This document shows, in pieces, positions 1 through 12,720 of a DNA stretch of 64,000 bases. This stretch comes from Anadara kagoshimensis (Eukaryota > Mollusca > Bivalvia > Arcoida > Arcidae). The stretch covers positions 30,520,800 to 30,584,799 of the forward strand of contig CM037874.1 in assembly GCA_021292105.1 (NCBI GenBank). The letters are read 5' to 3'. The position numbers and the translations under genes were made by a program. Position 1 is the stretch's first letter; the number at the start of each line of letters is the position of its first letter. The notes below the pieces were generated by a model that did no database searches, was not told the origin of the DNA, and saw only the letters and a list, made by a program, of their open reading frames with translations.

Positions 1-289
1 ACATCAGATTTTTTATCCAATCAATACTTTCTGAGAAGAAGATTTTTTAAGATTTTTGCACCCTAGGTCACCTTGACCTAGTTATGGTAGCCATGGCAAC
101 GCCATGAACAAATCTGAATTGCACCGGCCCATATATACTTCTTACCAAGTTTCATTAAAATCTGTCCAGTAGTTTCAGAGGAGAAGTCGAAAATGTGTGT
201 TAACGACGCACGCACGCACGCACGCACGCACATACACACGCTGCGCTATGCCATAAGCTCACATGACCTATGGTCAGGTGAGCTAAAAA
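1..289 (+). repeat. 3' end of a dispersed mollusc-type repeat
   Basis: The stretch reads through a segment resembling 'accaagtttcat...ccagtagtttcagaggagaag', a (CGCA)n run near 205-231, and ends in AGGTGAGCTAAAA. The same end is seen at 6513-6526 and 55257-55269. It is the right end of a repeat whose left part lies outside the window. There is no coding content. Confidence 0.7.
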
Positions 290-518
290 CGACTCAGCCA
301 TCAGATATTTTCTGTCATTTTTGTGAAAAGGACCTTGGGAAGAAATGGGAAATATGCTTGACAAACACCTGATTTTGTGAAAAATCAAAACACATTAGAT
401 ATTCTAGAACATAGCAAAATCTCCATCATATTTTAATTCTACAAATTATTTGATCTTGTTCCATTCAGTTTTGTTTAAAATTCTGTAAATTCAGAAATAC
501 TTAGTTATTGTGTTCTTA

Positions 519-1036
519 GTCCCCTACCGGCGAAAGCCGAAGGGGACTTTAGGTTTGTGCTCTGTCCCTCTGTCTGTCTGTCCGTCTGTCACACTTCAGT
601 TTTCCACACTTATTTTCTAAAATCTTTTAGATAATGAACTGATTTTTGGTATGTGAGTCTACCATGATGAGTTGCAGATCAACTACATGATTTGCAGATT
701 ACTGAAATTTCAGTTTTCCGCTCTTTTTTTCTAAATGCTTTTAGATAATGAACTAATCAGTTCATTATCTAAAAGCATTTAGAAAAAAAGAGCGGAAAAC
801 TGAAATTTCAGTGAATTTTCAAAGTTCAAAGGACCATAACTCATGTAAACATTTGCGGACCAGAATGAAACGCTAACTTGATCTGCAACTCATCATGGTA
901 GACTCACATACCAAAAATCAGTTCATTATCTAAAAGATTTTAGAAAATAAGTGTGGAAAACTGAAGCGTGACGGACTGATGGACGGACAGACAGAGCGCA
1001 AACCTAAAGTCCCCTTTGGCTTTCCCCGTAGGGGAC
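519..1036. mobile_element. Foldback (inverted-repeat) transposable element
   Basis: The left arm begins GTCCCCTACCGGCG and the right arm ends in the complement, CGTAGGGGAC. The arms carry the same internal blocks in opposite order and meet at a palindrome around 738-772 (TTTAGATAATGAAC and its complement). The right arm is about 70 bp longer. TTA flanks both ends (516-518 and 1037-1039), a possible target duplication. A head-to-tail relative lies at 17132-17903. It is non-coding and non-autonomous. Confidence 0.75.
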
Positions 1037-1404
1037 TTAAAAGTGCAGACATCTATTCTACAGGGATGTCATTAATTTTTTTAAGTAGCAGGTTAATTTT
1101 TAGAAGTAATAAGCAGTTCATTGACACCAAAAAATCTAATTACACATTGGATTTAATTACTTGGAATATAAAATAACCAACATCTTTTTAGAGAATAGCA
1201 GGCATTTATTCGTTGGCTACCAGCTTCTAATGACATTCCTGATCTAGTGATATACAAATTCTATATAAGTAGAATTCTGTCTTGTCTGGTAAATTACATA
1301 TGGAGGTGTTAAGAGACTTAAGACATTAATTAATAATTATTTTCATTTTTAATTTACAATGCTTCTCAATTTGCATGGTCAGTGGTAAGCTATGGAATGG
1401 ACTT

Positions 1405-1888
1405 ACTGTAGGAACCGCTGTGACTGTGACAGTTAAATATTCTTTATATCCATAGAAAATCAAATAAATTTGAATAAAGATCGATATTTTTCACTTACTT
1501 GTACCTAGTCATAACGGGAAATCTGTATGTGCATCCGCGATTAGCCCACAATATATCTGCATAGGGAGAAACGTTGGTGCTATGGGGATTTAACATGTTG
1601 AAAAACCATGCAAATGGCGGCTTCTGTTGCGCATATGACGTAAAACGTCACCAAGGACATCACTTCCGGTGTAAACATCGTCATTTTTGCATGTGTAAAA
1701 TCCCCATACCACCAACATTTTCCTTTTTACAGATATATATACTTTATGACAATCACGGATGCGCATACAGATTTCCTGTTACGACTAGGTACAAGTAAGT
1801 GAAAAATATCAAACTTTATTCAAATTTATTTGATTTTCTATGGATATAAAGAGAATTTCACTGTCACAGTCACAGTGGTTCCTACAGT
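1405..1888. mobile_element. Hairpin-type MITE with long arms
   Basis: CTGTAGGAACCGCTGTGACTG near 1406 is matched by its near-complement ending around 1888. The arms of about 145 bp include 'tatccatagaaaatcaaat' on the left and its complement on the right. The centre contains 'catatgacgtaaaacgtcac'. A decayed right-half copy sits in TRIM37 intron 15 at 39735-39962, so this is a mobile family and not a single palindrome. There is no coding content. Confidence 0.7.
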
Positions 1889-2754
1889 AGGATTGTTAAA
1901 GAGCTCAGTGACCAATTAGATGAACATCTCCAATTAAACTTTAAAAGGTTTACTATTTGAATTACATAATTAGCTTTGGTTCTGATTTTTTATTTGTGGT
2001 ATAAGTAACTCAATTGGTAGGGAACTACATGTATCTATAATATAAAAGGTCTCAGATGTGATCCCCGGTCCAACATTTTCTCCGGTAACAGTGTGGTGGT
2101 CAGTGTGGACCTCAGTGGTGGTGGAACTCTTATCAAGTCCATTCGAATACTTTGAGTGACATTTTCAACATTTGAGACCATGAATATATATGAGAATATA
2201 ATGGAGGATTCCTGGAAAGTAGCAGTCTCTGGGGTCCTTTATGGTAAAATAATACCCTTCAGTGATGGAGGTGTTGGGTTCAATCCCCAAACCAACATCA
2301 TTTTTATATGAAATAATGGATCATATCTAATTGCATAGCTAGGATTTTGAGTGACAAAGCAATACACAATATTGATATCTGTTCCAATAAAATAATGCAC
2401 AGGCAACACTTGTATTGAAAGGGCTCTCTGAATGAATGACATCCACAAGGGAGGTAATTCTGTTTTGGCTCGGTAAAACATAAACAATGACGAAAGATCT
2501 TGATTTGAAATATGTTTTATGTTAATTCTCTGTATATAAACCTGATATCCCAACTGTAGGTACACGCTCATCTACTACACGTGTTATATTTTGTTGTGTT
2601 GTTAAAATGACCTTATTTGGTTATGGATAAAGCAATCAACACATCCTGCTAATCAATGACCACGTGCGATCTAAAATGAGTTAAGATTTTGCAATGTGAA
2701 CAGGAGAGTAGACGAGCACTGCATGTTAACAGTCATAATTAAAAATCTACTTAC
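1889..2754. other. Intron or intergenic stretch with decayed tRNA-like fragments
   Basis: No exon is recognised on either strand. Two pieces, near 1995-2090 and 2225-2305, resemble decayed tRNA-derived SINE heads ('gggttcaatcccca', 'gtgatccccggtcc'). If the - strand exon at 2755-2812 is real, this stretch is the first intron of that gene. Confidence 0.4.
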
Positions 2755-2812
2755 CCCCAGTCAACACGACTTTGTAAACCTTGTTTTTATAGTCCCCTAT
2801 GTCCTGTGACAT
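2755..2812 (-). CDS. First coding exon of a probable Rab/Ras-type small GTPase (partial gene)
   Basis: Reading - from the ATG at 2812 gives MSQDIGDYKNKVYKVVLTG, then one extra G and a donor GTAAGTAG at 2754 downward. A short N-terminus followed by (Y/F)KVVL(I/T)G is the usual first beta-strand of Rab-family GTPases, just before the G1 loop (GDxGVGKT/S). The phase-1 splice would leave G, the first base of an Asp or Gly codon. This would be the nucleotide-binding switch protein typical of membrane traffic. No exon encoding the P-loop is seen between 1 and 2754, so the rest lies off the left edge. The Rab subfamily cannot be assigned from 19 residues. A chance ORF is possible but unlikely given ATG, motif and donor together. 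Confidence 0.5.
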
Positions 2813-4225
2813 TGTGACAACCTCTCTGTAGCTTCGTGTCAGCTGAAACTGAGCTCTAAATACATTTCTAGTAACCGAAGCAAGACGATAATTCATTAAC
2901 AAATATTGTGTGAATCGAAATTACAGAATAAAATATACGGAACAGGATCAAAATTAGCAGACGAATTTTTAGACGGGTCGCATTTCTGTCCTGGCTGTCC
3001 ACTGATAAACGTCCACCCGGTGCCGTTTCATTGAGAAATTTATTTATGACGTCATAACATAAATTCATGTGACGTCCAACACTTGTACTGTTGGCCTTAC
3101 GTTTATTTTTTCATGCCGCATGATTTTATTTTAAATCCATTACTATGATACTTGTAACCGACTTTGCAACAGCCGGCTTTGAACATTAAAGGCTTGAAAA
3201 GATGAAAAAATTGAGATGTTTTTCGAAATTATACTCGGTAATGGCAAATTACTTCAAAATTACTTTAAAATTGGTATGATTTTACGGAACAGTATTTTCG
3301 CATAGATTTATATAGTAAATATGTATTAAAAAAATGCACGTGGATGCTTGTTTTTACCTCAAATTTAACATTTTTTATATTATAGAAAATGTATCACTTT
3401 CACATCATTTCACATTATTCATATTTTTTTTCAAATTAAGATTTTTCTTATAATTTTCCGACAATGGCAAATTACCTCAAAATTCTTTGAAAAATATTAG
3501 AGCGGCATATATTTGTTTTATACCTCACTTTAATGTCAACTATTATAAATAAACAAATAAATAAATAAACGTTTCGAAAAGTCTTTTTATGCTGTATCTC
3601 GACTGCGAGACTTTTTCTTTTTCCTTTTCTCCACGCGGACTGTGATTGGTTTGGTAGTAATTTTTGCTAGAAAAGGACCGGTTACGGTTACAGCGTTAAT
3701 TAAAATGTGATATTTCTGAATTTAATTAATACCTCGCTTGTATATTCAGGGACATTCCTCATTAATTGAAAATCCCCTTCATACTAACCCATTTGCATAT
3801 TCGAAATGTATCCCGGCACCGATCCTGCCTCAGAGAGGATAGATTACGTGCATATCACCTATGTCAATCACCTGTAAACCGGATATCGCTTATTAACTCT
3901 GTCCAGTACTCTATCTGAAAAACTGCTTTATTATTGTGTACTACAGATGAAAATTCTTGTCATATTTACATGATATCATTGATGAAGTCTCTCTCATCTC
4001 TCCCGACACAATCTCTCTCTCTCTCTCATAGTTTTTAACATCTCATTATCACACATAAGTATAAAAAGATAAAAATAAAATTAAAATTAAAAAAAAATCA
4101 TTTTCTCTGACTTTCCCGTATTTATCTGTTCTATCAGGGTACATGGACTCAAGAAGACTAATATCATAACTGTATGTATAGGTGAGTTGCGTCCCTTTAT
4201 TAAGACTTTTATAGTTGTATCTGAT
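2813..4225. other. Intergenic: 5' flank of the GTPase-like gene
   Basis: Mostly AT-rich unique sequence with no repeat signature. The first few hundred bases probably hold the 5' UTR and promoter of the - strand gene. A less AT-rich part at about 3600-3900 may be regulatory. There is a short CT run at 4014-4030. The 66-residue frame on - at 2868-3068 has no recognisable motif and is not called. Confidence 0.4.
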
Positions 4226-4543
4226 GACACACGACTAAACATACCTAGCCTGACTAGCTAAAAAGTATTGGCAATAATAATTGCATGTCTTTGGTGTCAC
4301 TTTTCTGAACACATGTGTAGTATTTTGTACTCTGCATGCAAGGCAAAAACGTTTCAATCTAATTGCATGTCTTTGGTGTCACTTTTCTGAACACTGAAGA
4401 CTTTTATAGTTGACACACGACTAAACATACCTAGCCTGACTAGCTAAAAAGTATTGGCAATAATAATTGCATGTCTTTGGTGTCACTTTTCTGAACACAT
4501 GTGTAGTATTTTGTACACTGCATGCAAGGCAAAAACGTTTCAA
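4226..4543 (+). repeat. 132-bp direct duplication
   Basis: 4226-4357 and 4412-4543 are almost identical ('gacacacgactaaacatacc' ... 'gcaaaaacgtttcaa'). A partial third piece ('attgcatgtctttggtgtca') lies in the linker at about 4361-4396. It is a local tandem duplication without coding content. Confidence 0.85.
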
Positions 4544-4770
4544 CTTTGAAGATGCAATCATTATTATTAAACAGATTAATGTTGTGCTAACAATTGAAGA
4601 TCTTGAGTAAAATGTATAGCCCTTTGGGCAGTGTTCAAGGTGTGAATCTTGACTTCATGTTTTTAAAACTTAAAGTCAAATAATTTTGGATCAGCTATTT
4701 AAAGAACGATGGAAAAGAACACCTGCATGGAAATAATTTCAATCCGGGTAAACACTTGAGACATACTCCA

Positions 4771-6526
4771 ACAAGAGGCCCAAAAGGGCATGTAACGCTC
4801 ACCTGGATCTATTGGACTTCTGTGATAGTTGAAATTGACTTACTGATTTCAGAGAAGTCATTTAAGTAATGTTTACAGAGGCACGAAGAAACACACCGCA
4901 ACACAACAACCTCAGTTGGCCTTTGGCCGGGTGAGCTGAAAACATACCATCTCATTTAAACCATAAACCTAGTTGATGACCAAACTTTTACTTTCTATGT
5001 TTCAAATTTGAACGAAATCAGTCAATAAAATAAAATAAATCTGAAATGGAATATTATGCGCTTTGGCTATTTATAGTAATGGCAACCATCTTGGAAATGG
5101 AACGACAACACCAAACAAAAATTTTACTCCTTACCACTCAAGGACATTCCACATAAAATTTGGTTGAAATTGGCCCAGCAGTTTCAGAGGAGAAGATTTT
5201 CAAAGAATCATGCTAAAAAATACACCTAATTTGCATATTCCGCTAATATCGTAGCAACGAAAAAATTTGCGGAAAAACCCGTTTTATATGTTAAATGGCC
5301 AGACATCTACTTTCTATATTTCAAATTTGAACGAAATCGGCTCACAAATAAATCTGAAACAACAAATTATGTGTTTTTGCTATTTATAGTAACAGCAGCC
5401 AACTTGGATATGGGGCAACAAAACCGAACAAATTTTTACTCATTACCACCCAAGGACCTTCCACAACAAATTTGGTTCAAATTGGCCCAGCAGAAGAAGA
5501 TTTTCAAAGAATCATGCTAAAAATACACCTAATTTGCATATTCTGCTAATATCGTAGGAACGACAATTTTTACGGAAAACCCGTTTTATATGTTAAATGG
5601 CCAAACATCTACTTTCTATATTTCAAATTTGAACAAAATCAGCCCACAAATAAATCTGAAACAACAAATTATGTGTTTTTGCTATTTATAGTAACAGCAG
5701 CCATCTTGGATAAGGGGCGGCTAAACCGAACAAAACTTTTACTCATTACCACCCAAGGACCTTCCACAACAAATTTGGTTCAAATTGGCCCAGCAGTTTC
5801 AGAGAAGAAGATTTTCAAAGAATCATGCTAAAAATACACCTAATTTGCATATTCCGCTAATATCGTAGCAACGAGAATTTTTACGGAAAACCCCGTTTTA
5901 TATGTTAAATGGCCAAACATCTACTTTCTATATTTCAAATTTGAACGAAATCGGCTCACAAATAAATCTGAAACAACAAATTATGTGTTTTTGCAATTTA
6001 TAGTAACAGCAGCCATCTTGGATAAGGGGCGGCAAAACCGAACACAATTTTTACTCATTACCACCCAAGGACCTTCCACAACAAATTTGGTTCAAATTGG
6101 CCCAGCAGTTTCAGAGGAGAAGATTTTCAAAGAATCATGCTAAAAATACACCTAATTTGCATATTCCGCTAATATCGTAGCAACGAAAATTTTTACGGAA
6201 AAACCCGTTTTATATGTTAAATGGCCAGACATCTACTTTCTATATTTCAAATTTGATGAAATCGGCCAACAAATAAATCTGAAACAACAAATTATGTGTT
6301 TTTGCTATTTATAGTAACAGCAGCCATCTTGGATAAGGGCGGCAACACCGAACACAATTTTTACTCATTACCACCCAAGGACCTTCCACACCAAATTTGG
6401 TTCAAATTGGCCCAGTAGTTTCAGCTCAGAGGAGAAGATTAAAGTTTACGGACGGACGGACAGTGACGGACTGACGGACGCTTTATCATGCCATAAGCTC
6501 ACATGGCTTCGCCAGGTGAGCTAAAA
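4771..6526 (+). mobile_element. Composite dispersed repeat with an internal tandem array
   Basis: It starts ACAAGAGGCCCAAAAGGGC...AACGCTCACCT and ends AGGTGAGCTAAAA, so the ends are inverted with respect to each other (GCTCACCT/AGGTGAGC). A second, inner end (GGTGAGCTGAAAA) occurs at about 4930-4942. The middle is a tandem array: the landmark 'ctactttctatatttcaaat' recurs near 4988, 5306, 5608, 5920 and 6232. A run of GGAC repeats precedes the right end. Relatives are at 1-289, 53871-55266 and about 36049-37388 (complement). Confidence 0.75.
4988..6430 (+). repeat. About five tandem units of roughly 300-318 bp
   Basis: Each unit carries 'gtaacagcagccatcttgga', 'caaggaccttccacaacaaa' and 'tttgcatattccgctaatat' in the same order. 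Units differ by small indels. It forms the body of the composite repeat that contains it. Confidence 0.85.
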
Positions 6527-7423
6527 ATCAGCAATCACCGAAGTCTTGAAATCACGGAATACCGTGATCGTCAAACGACAGGGCAATCATCGATTTCCGT
6601 TTGTATGTTTCCCGCATCGAATTCATTGGGTTCGGATCCTTCGGACGAGACCTTAAACACTAATGCCCCATGTTTTGGTATAGGCGTGGGGAAATCTCCT
6701 TGAACATGCTCTGGGCGCTCTGTCAAATGATTTCTGCCGCTTCATCTATCGCGGCTGGTAACGTACTGATATAAGTGAAATATTTTTATTGGAACGTTTT
6801 AACACAATGCAGGAGATCAATCAATCAATCAATCAAGCAAGCAAGCAAGCAAGCAAGCAAGCGTTGGATTTTAAGTATTTTTTGTAGCGTTATAACAATC
6901 ATAATCACAGTGGCAATACAATCCAATATGGAGATTGAACCGTTTTACAAACCTAGACATATTTTATCAGTACGTCAGTACTGTCATATAGTACCGCAAA
7001 AACAATTTGAAATTATTTCAATTCATTTGCGCAACACCCGGCGAATGACGAATGAGTGATTACTTTCTTAAGAACTTGATTTCTTTTCACGATAAAACCT
7101 TTTATGAGAAATGAAAAGCTTTTGTAAATGATGTCTGCATTTTCTATTGAAACTGTCCTCTTTAGATGGAAGTCACGAAAAACATTTAAATTGAGCTAGT
7201 GACATTTTCTTTTATTCATAAAATGTTTAAAATCTATAAAACACGACTCTTTTATTTTATTTTATTTTATTTTTTCTTTTACAAAATTACAACACACTCT
7301 TAAAATAAGAGTATCATACGGTATTGATTAACTGACTTTAAAACGAGGTTCAAGTAGATAAGTATTCGGGAGATCCGGTGGTTTAGCTCATAGTAATTTG
7401 TCAATAACCTTGCTGTTGGAAGT
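6527..7423. other. Intergenic, with a GC-richer segment and a tetranucleotide microsatellite
   Basis: 6530-6770 is noticeably less AT-rich than its surroundings. It has a 66-residue + frame (6503-6703) starting inside the repeat end, and no recognised protein. An AATC run followed by an AAGC run lies at about 6818-6861, and a TTTTA run at about 7249-7276. No gene is supported. Confidence 0.4.
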
Positions 7424-8187
7424 TTAACACCCATTCTCAGTAATAAGGCCCAATTCACTATTTCAAGATGATGAAAAATAAAAGTCTTACAAGCAATGAA
7501 CTTCTGGTATTTTCAGAGACTGGACATATCAGAAGATTCAGAAACAACAAAATTATTAACACCAATTTACTATTTTGGTTGTAATTTCACTTTATTGTTA
7601 CATACATACCATTTGTATTTAAATGAGTTGATATTTACGTGACCGTAGTTAAAGTTCATCATATTCTTACCAGGTAAAGTCCATTTACGATCCTTTAGTC
7701 TCTCGGTTTTTCGTAAAATTCTCTAAAACGAAACTTTTTATTTTAAAAGTAAAATCGTACATTTATTATACAATTCATGCCGTAACTAATTTTTAATATT
7801 TCTATTCTTAAACTTTTCTCAGTTTTGCTCCATACTCCGTAAATTTTGGTCAATTTTGAGCAACGGCTATTTTGTCTAAGTCCTACATTTCGGTCGATAC
7901 CATTTCGGACAGGGAAATGCTGAGCTAATTTGCATAAGAAATACTTATCGACAATATGTTGATACGCAACACTACACATGATTGACAAGGACGGATATCG
8001 TTTTCATAAATTTGTTTATAAAATTACTCAAAATTGTTTAAATTTATCAATAGTTATCAATATACATATGGTGTTATAATGCTGCACGTACGAGTATGTC
8101 ATGTACTAAAAACTTTTATTTACAAGATTTTTGTACGAAATAGCATTCTTGCCACAATTCGCGTGCAAATTATTATTTGAGACAACG

Positions 8188-8190
<3 letters not shown>

Positions 8191-8232
<42 letters not shown>
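8191..8232. repeat. (TC)n microsatellite
   Basis: 21 uninterrupted TC dinucleotides lie inside the TTAA-flanked element. Confidence 0.95.
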
Positions 8233-8235
<3 letters not shown>

Positions 8236-9447
8236 GTACCATTATTCTTAAATGGTAAATTAAGGTAACTAATTAAACTTAATAAATCGTGTATACGGAT
8301 AATTAGAAAGACTGCAATCTAGTAACTTTGTCAAATCTACTTGGTGGTTGGTAAGAACTACCGTATTCATGATCAGGTGTACACGTGTTGTAAAAGTCGG
8401 CCAACTTTGACTTTAGCAATTTGGTAACCGGGTTATAATTAGAGGCGTATGTTACAACTATTTCTGATCGTTGTAGCAGAAAATATGAATTAAATAATAA
8501 GGATAAATCAATAACTGTGTAGATTTTTAGAGACATTAACTCAAAAAAAGTTTCGAAAAACTGGTTGTGATATCAATATATACACGTGGTTGGGGGTGAC
8601 TATCTTCGTAGAATCGAAGAAGATTGTGTAGAAACTGATTAGCATATGAAAAACCCCCACACTCCTGTTTTTTGGTATCGCCGCAAAGGTTAGGATAATG
8701 GCGCTAAAATAATTTACATAGCGATATCGAAGGGGATATTAAAAAGTTTTAATATGAAGTAAAGAGAGTAGATTAGACATCGGTTACAACAGGCCACATT
8801 ACGGCATAGGCTTGTTTTCACATTGCAAAAAGCTATGATTTTTATTCACACGTTAACCCCATAAAAAGGGACAAAAACCAAGAGACTAATTGGTTGTAAA
8901 CAGACTTTAGTAGTATTTATATGTTTATTATGCTTGAACATTAGGTTACTGTTAGCTGTCAAATTCCGAAATGATTGTTAACTCGTTATATCTATAAATG
9001 TCTGTTTAGTATTATAATTTTACTGTTATTATTATTATCATTATTATTTAATATATCTCCGATTATGTGCTATCATGTATCTACTGTTACAGTACTTAAA
9101 TTGTTATATAATGTATTTATTGTACCAATAAGTTATATGAACTTACGGAATAAATGAATTGAAATACATTGTTATTTATTTAAAAATGTGCCTTGAGACC
9201 ACTTCGGCATATCGAAATGATAATGACGATGTTTGTAGTCTACAGAAGTTAAAGTATTTTTAAGCAAAAATACAATAAATTTATTTCTGTATTCTCAAGT
9301 TGGTAACAGAAACAAAATTTCAAACAGGTAGTCATTAATCAACACTCAAATCAAAATGCAAATATGTCTTGATGAAATTGCTAACCAAAAGAACTGTACA
9401 AATCTTATTATCTTCAAGATAATTTCACTTAAGTAAACAGTGTATTC

Positions 9448-12400
9448 GGTAACGTATGTAGCACCTCTAGATGACTTTGAGTCAATATAAAGGCAGCTAA
9501 ATTATATTATATTACAAATTATTAACTCTTGTTTTCCTTAATAAAATTGTAAAACTTATCAATAGAACACATGATATTGGTAGATATGTTCACTTTTCTA
9601 GCGAAATGACAAAAACTATTTATCGGTAACGTATGTAACAGTTTAACCGATAATAAGATTATGTACATGGTATCGTTTACAATGAAGTCTTCAATTTCTT
9701 TATTAAGACAACAAGAGATATAAAGCCTTTAAAATTATTAATTATCACGATGTAAATGTTCACTTTTCTAGTGACAAAAATAATTAATTAAGTAAGTAAC
9801 GTATGTAACTGTTTAGTCATCTATGTAACAATTACATTCTGGAGTTTAAAACTTCTTCACGCAGTGACATGTCCTCCTTTAAAGAAATTCAATAAAATAC
9901 CCGAGTTACATTCTAAAAAACAATGCTAATGGAATGAAAAAGGCTTAATTGCTGATTAAAATGTCATATCTTTAAAGGAACCACTGTCTGTATTTTTCTC
10001 TCCAGTAGTACTTTTCATGTTTGGTTTTTAAACCTGAAATCTGGACTTATCCTTTATTTCTAACAACTTTTTTCTCCACCCGATTGGTTATACTGTTTCT
10101 AAATTCAGGATAGACTGAAAAATCTTACATGCTATGTGCCTTTTACAAACATTTACTGTCTATACCAGTCAATTTATTTAAAGTCGATCTCTTTTTCTTC
10201 TAATTATCTTTTAATCAATCATGTGACTTAAAATGTCTCTCATACCGATCTATGCCAATTTCATAATCCCAAAGCAGAGAACAAACGTTGGAAATTTGCA
10301 AATAAAGTTAAACACACGAACTTTCACCAGGAAAGTGAGAACAAATCAACAATGTCCATTGTATTTTGGTATTAGTAATCAAGCAGTTTGCTTCGTTTTA
10401 TAAAGTCCACGTGGGTGCCATAGTTGAGGTACAAGTCCCAATATGAAGCAGAACATGAAGGATCATTTGTATCTTTTATTTCAATATCCTTAAGATAGAT
10501 GACATTCACAAAAGCCTTCGAATTTAGAATTATAAAATTCTATACCAGACATCATGTATCTGTATATATGTGGAGTTAAATGATTTTGTTACAGTCATCC
10601 TTCAAGTTAAAAACGGTTTTACATAAATTCTGCTGCAATATGAAATAAATCAGCCAGCAATGATGCACAGTTTAGGCCCATTACCGATTATTGTTGGAAA
10701 ATTATATTGCTAAACATAAGATGTATATGGTGTCTTTCAAAATCACTCATATTTTGTTGTTGATTCTTTCACTATACATGTATTTAATATTTATCAATAA
10801 GGTGTTACCAAGAAGAACTTTTTCTTGCTGAGCTTCGCTTGTTGGGTGTCAAGTCAATAATGGATACATCACTTTCTGTTTGCTTTCATCATGTTAACTT
10901 CTCATTTGAAAATGTAACTCTTTTATCCTTTCTAATATGAAAGTTTTCTATCTGAAATTTCTTTCTCATGATTTATCTTTTAAAATTTTAACGTCTTTAG
11001 ATACATTACATAAAGCTTCCCTCTTAGCTTCTTGTCAGAACTTGTATAGTTTTTACCCCTAGTTTAAATAGAAGGTAACCTAAAACTAAGAAGAGTATGA
11101 CCACTGTTGTTAATGACGTAACAGGGACTGGTTCCAAAGAGACATAACCACTATCTGAAACTTCCTTGGCAGCTATCTGTTCTGGAAGTTCATGTGTTTA
11201 ACTTAACTTGTCAGTTTCTAAGTTTTCACTTTGCTTCTGGATTTGTGATTCGGACACATGGAACAGTAGGTTTGTTTTTTCAGTTTAATTCTTAGTTTCT
11301 CTTCAATTTAGAACTCCGATCATATCCCATTTTCTTTATCTCTGTAATTTGACTGAATTTCAAGACATGATTTATCCATCATGAAACATTAGACAGCAAC
11401 TGTGTTTGTAATTCAAACCAGTAACGTAGATACCAATACTTACGTTACCTGGGGGTCTGCAGATATATGGATGTATATTGACCACCCATTTGACCATTGA
11501 AGTTTTGTTTTACGCTGCATTTACACTTTCATAATCAGAATTTATGAAATTGCAGGTATTTGATTTGTATGTATAACAAATATTAAAATGAACAATGTTG
11601 TATTCAAATCTATGAGAAAATTATCCAAATAAATTAGACCAGTGACATCTATCGTTTCAAAATCCAATTTGAAGTTAAAAATTGTTTAATTTCTCTACAC
11701 ATAACTAAACTAGAAACTTTATGTGTTTGTTTATTGTTGTATCTAATGACCGTTTGCTTAACTATTTCATTGTAATTGAAATGATCGTACTGATACATAC
11801 GTAACTTGTGTTAATTACATACGTTACCTATAGTAACGTATATATCATTTTTTGGAAAATGAATTCCAGACTATGGGTCAAGGGTAGACATACCATCATG
11901 GGTTTAATGGAAATGACATGGTTTATTATCTATATAGTCAGATGTATTATTTCAAATTGAAATTTTTGAATGGATTCTTGCCATCCAAAGAGGTCACCTT
12001 CGACTGTTTCACTTTTGCTTGAGAATTTTTTATTTTAACAGCAATCGATGTGGTTAAAACTTCACATGCACACTTCTATAATTTAAATCTAGAACTATAC
12101 AAATTATAGTGGTCACTTGACGTGATTTAGGTGTATTTTCAAATGATGTTATCACGTATGTATCGGTAACGTATGTATTTTTTTCAACTGTTACAATATG
12201 TGGTTTAAATAATAGGAACTTGTGCGGAATAAAGATGATATATTTTAAATATTATATCAAAGTACTTCGTTTGACAATATATTAATTTTGACTTGGATAA
12301 AATATTTAACCATATAAATGACGTAACGTAAGTATTGATGAAAATAAAACCTTCCATTCAATTTTGTGTCATGCTTGTTCAGGTCCAATAGCGACTGTTA

Positions 12401-12720
12401 AGTTGAAAATTTTATTGTTCCGTTAAATATGGGTAAGATAAGCTTCAATTTGCCCACGTCATTGGTAAGTATGACATTAATATATGATAACCATGGAGAC
12501 AGTTTTATATGTGGTAACGTTTGTATCATACAGCTGGTAACACATCTTTATTTGGCACCAGATTTTACCAATAGCTTGCATTGTCATCAGAAACCAGTTT
12601 TAGATATGACAACAATGCAGCATTAACAAAAGCAATTCTTTAAATTTTTGTTACTTTCCAAATATTGAAGATTTGACGGTTTAAAACAAAAAACCTTACC
12701 CGGTAACAGTAACGTTTGTA
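9448..12720. repeat. Dispersed GTAACGTATGTA motif cluster
   Basis: GGTAACGTATGTA or a close variant occurs at 9448-9460, 9625-9637, 9795-9807, about 11421-11432, 12165-12177, 12322-12334, 12513-12525 and 12708-12720. Complement-strand copies lie at about 11437-11449, 11793-11805 and 11815-11828. The second and third copies share longer flanks ('gttcacttttctag'), which suggests old roughly 170-bp repeats; elsewhere only the motif is kept. All copies lie in the right part of the TTAA-flanked element, and I saw none elsewhere in the window. Confidence 0.8.
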
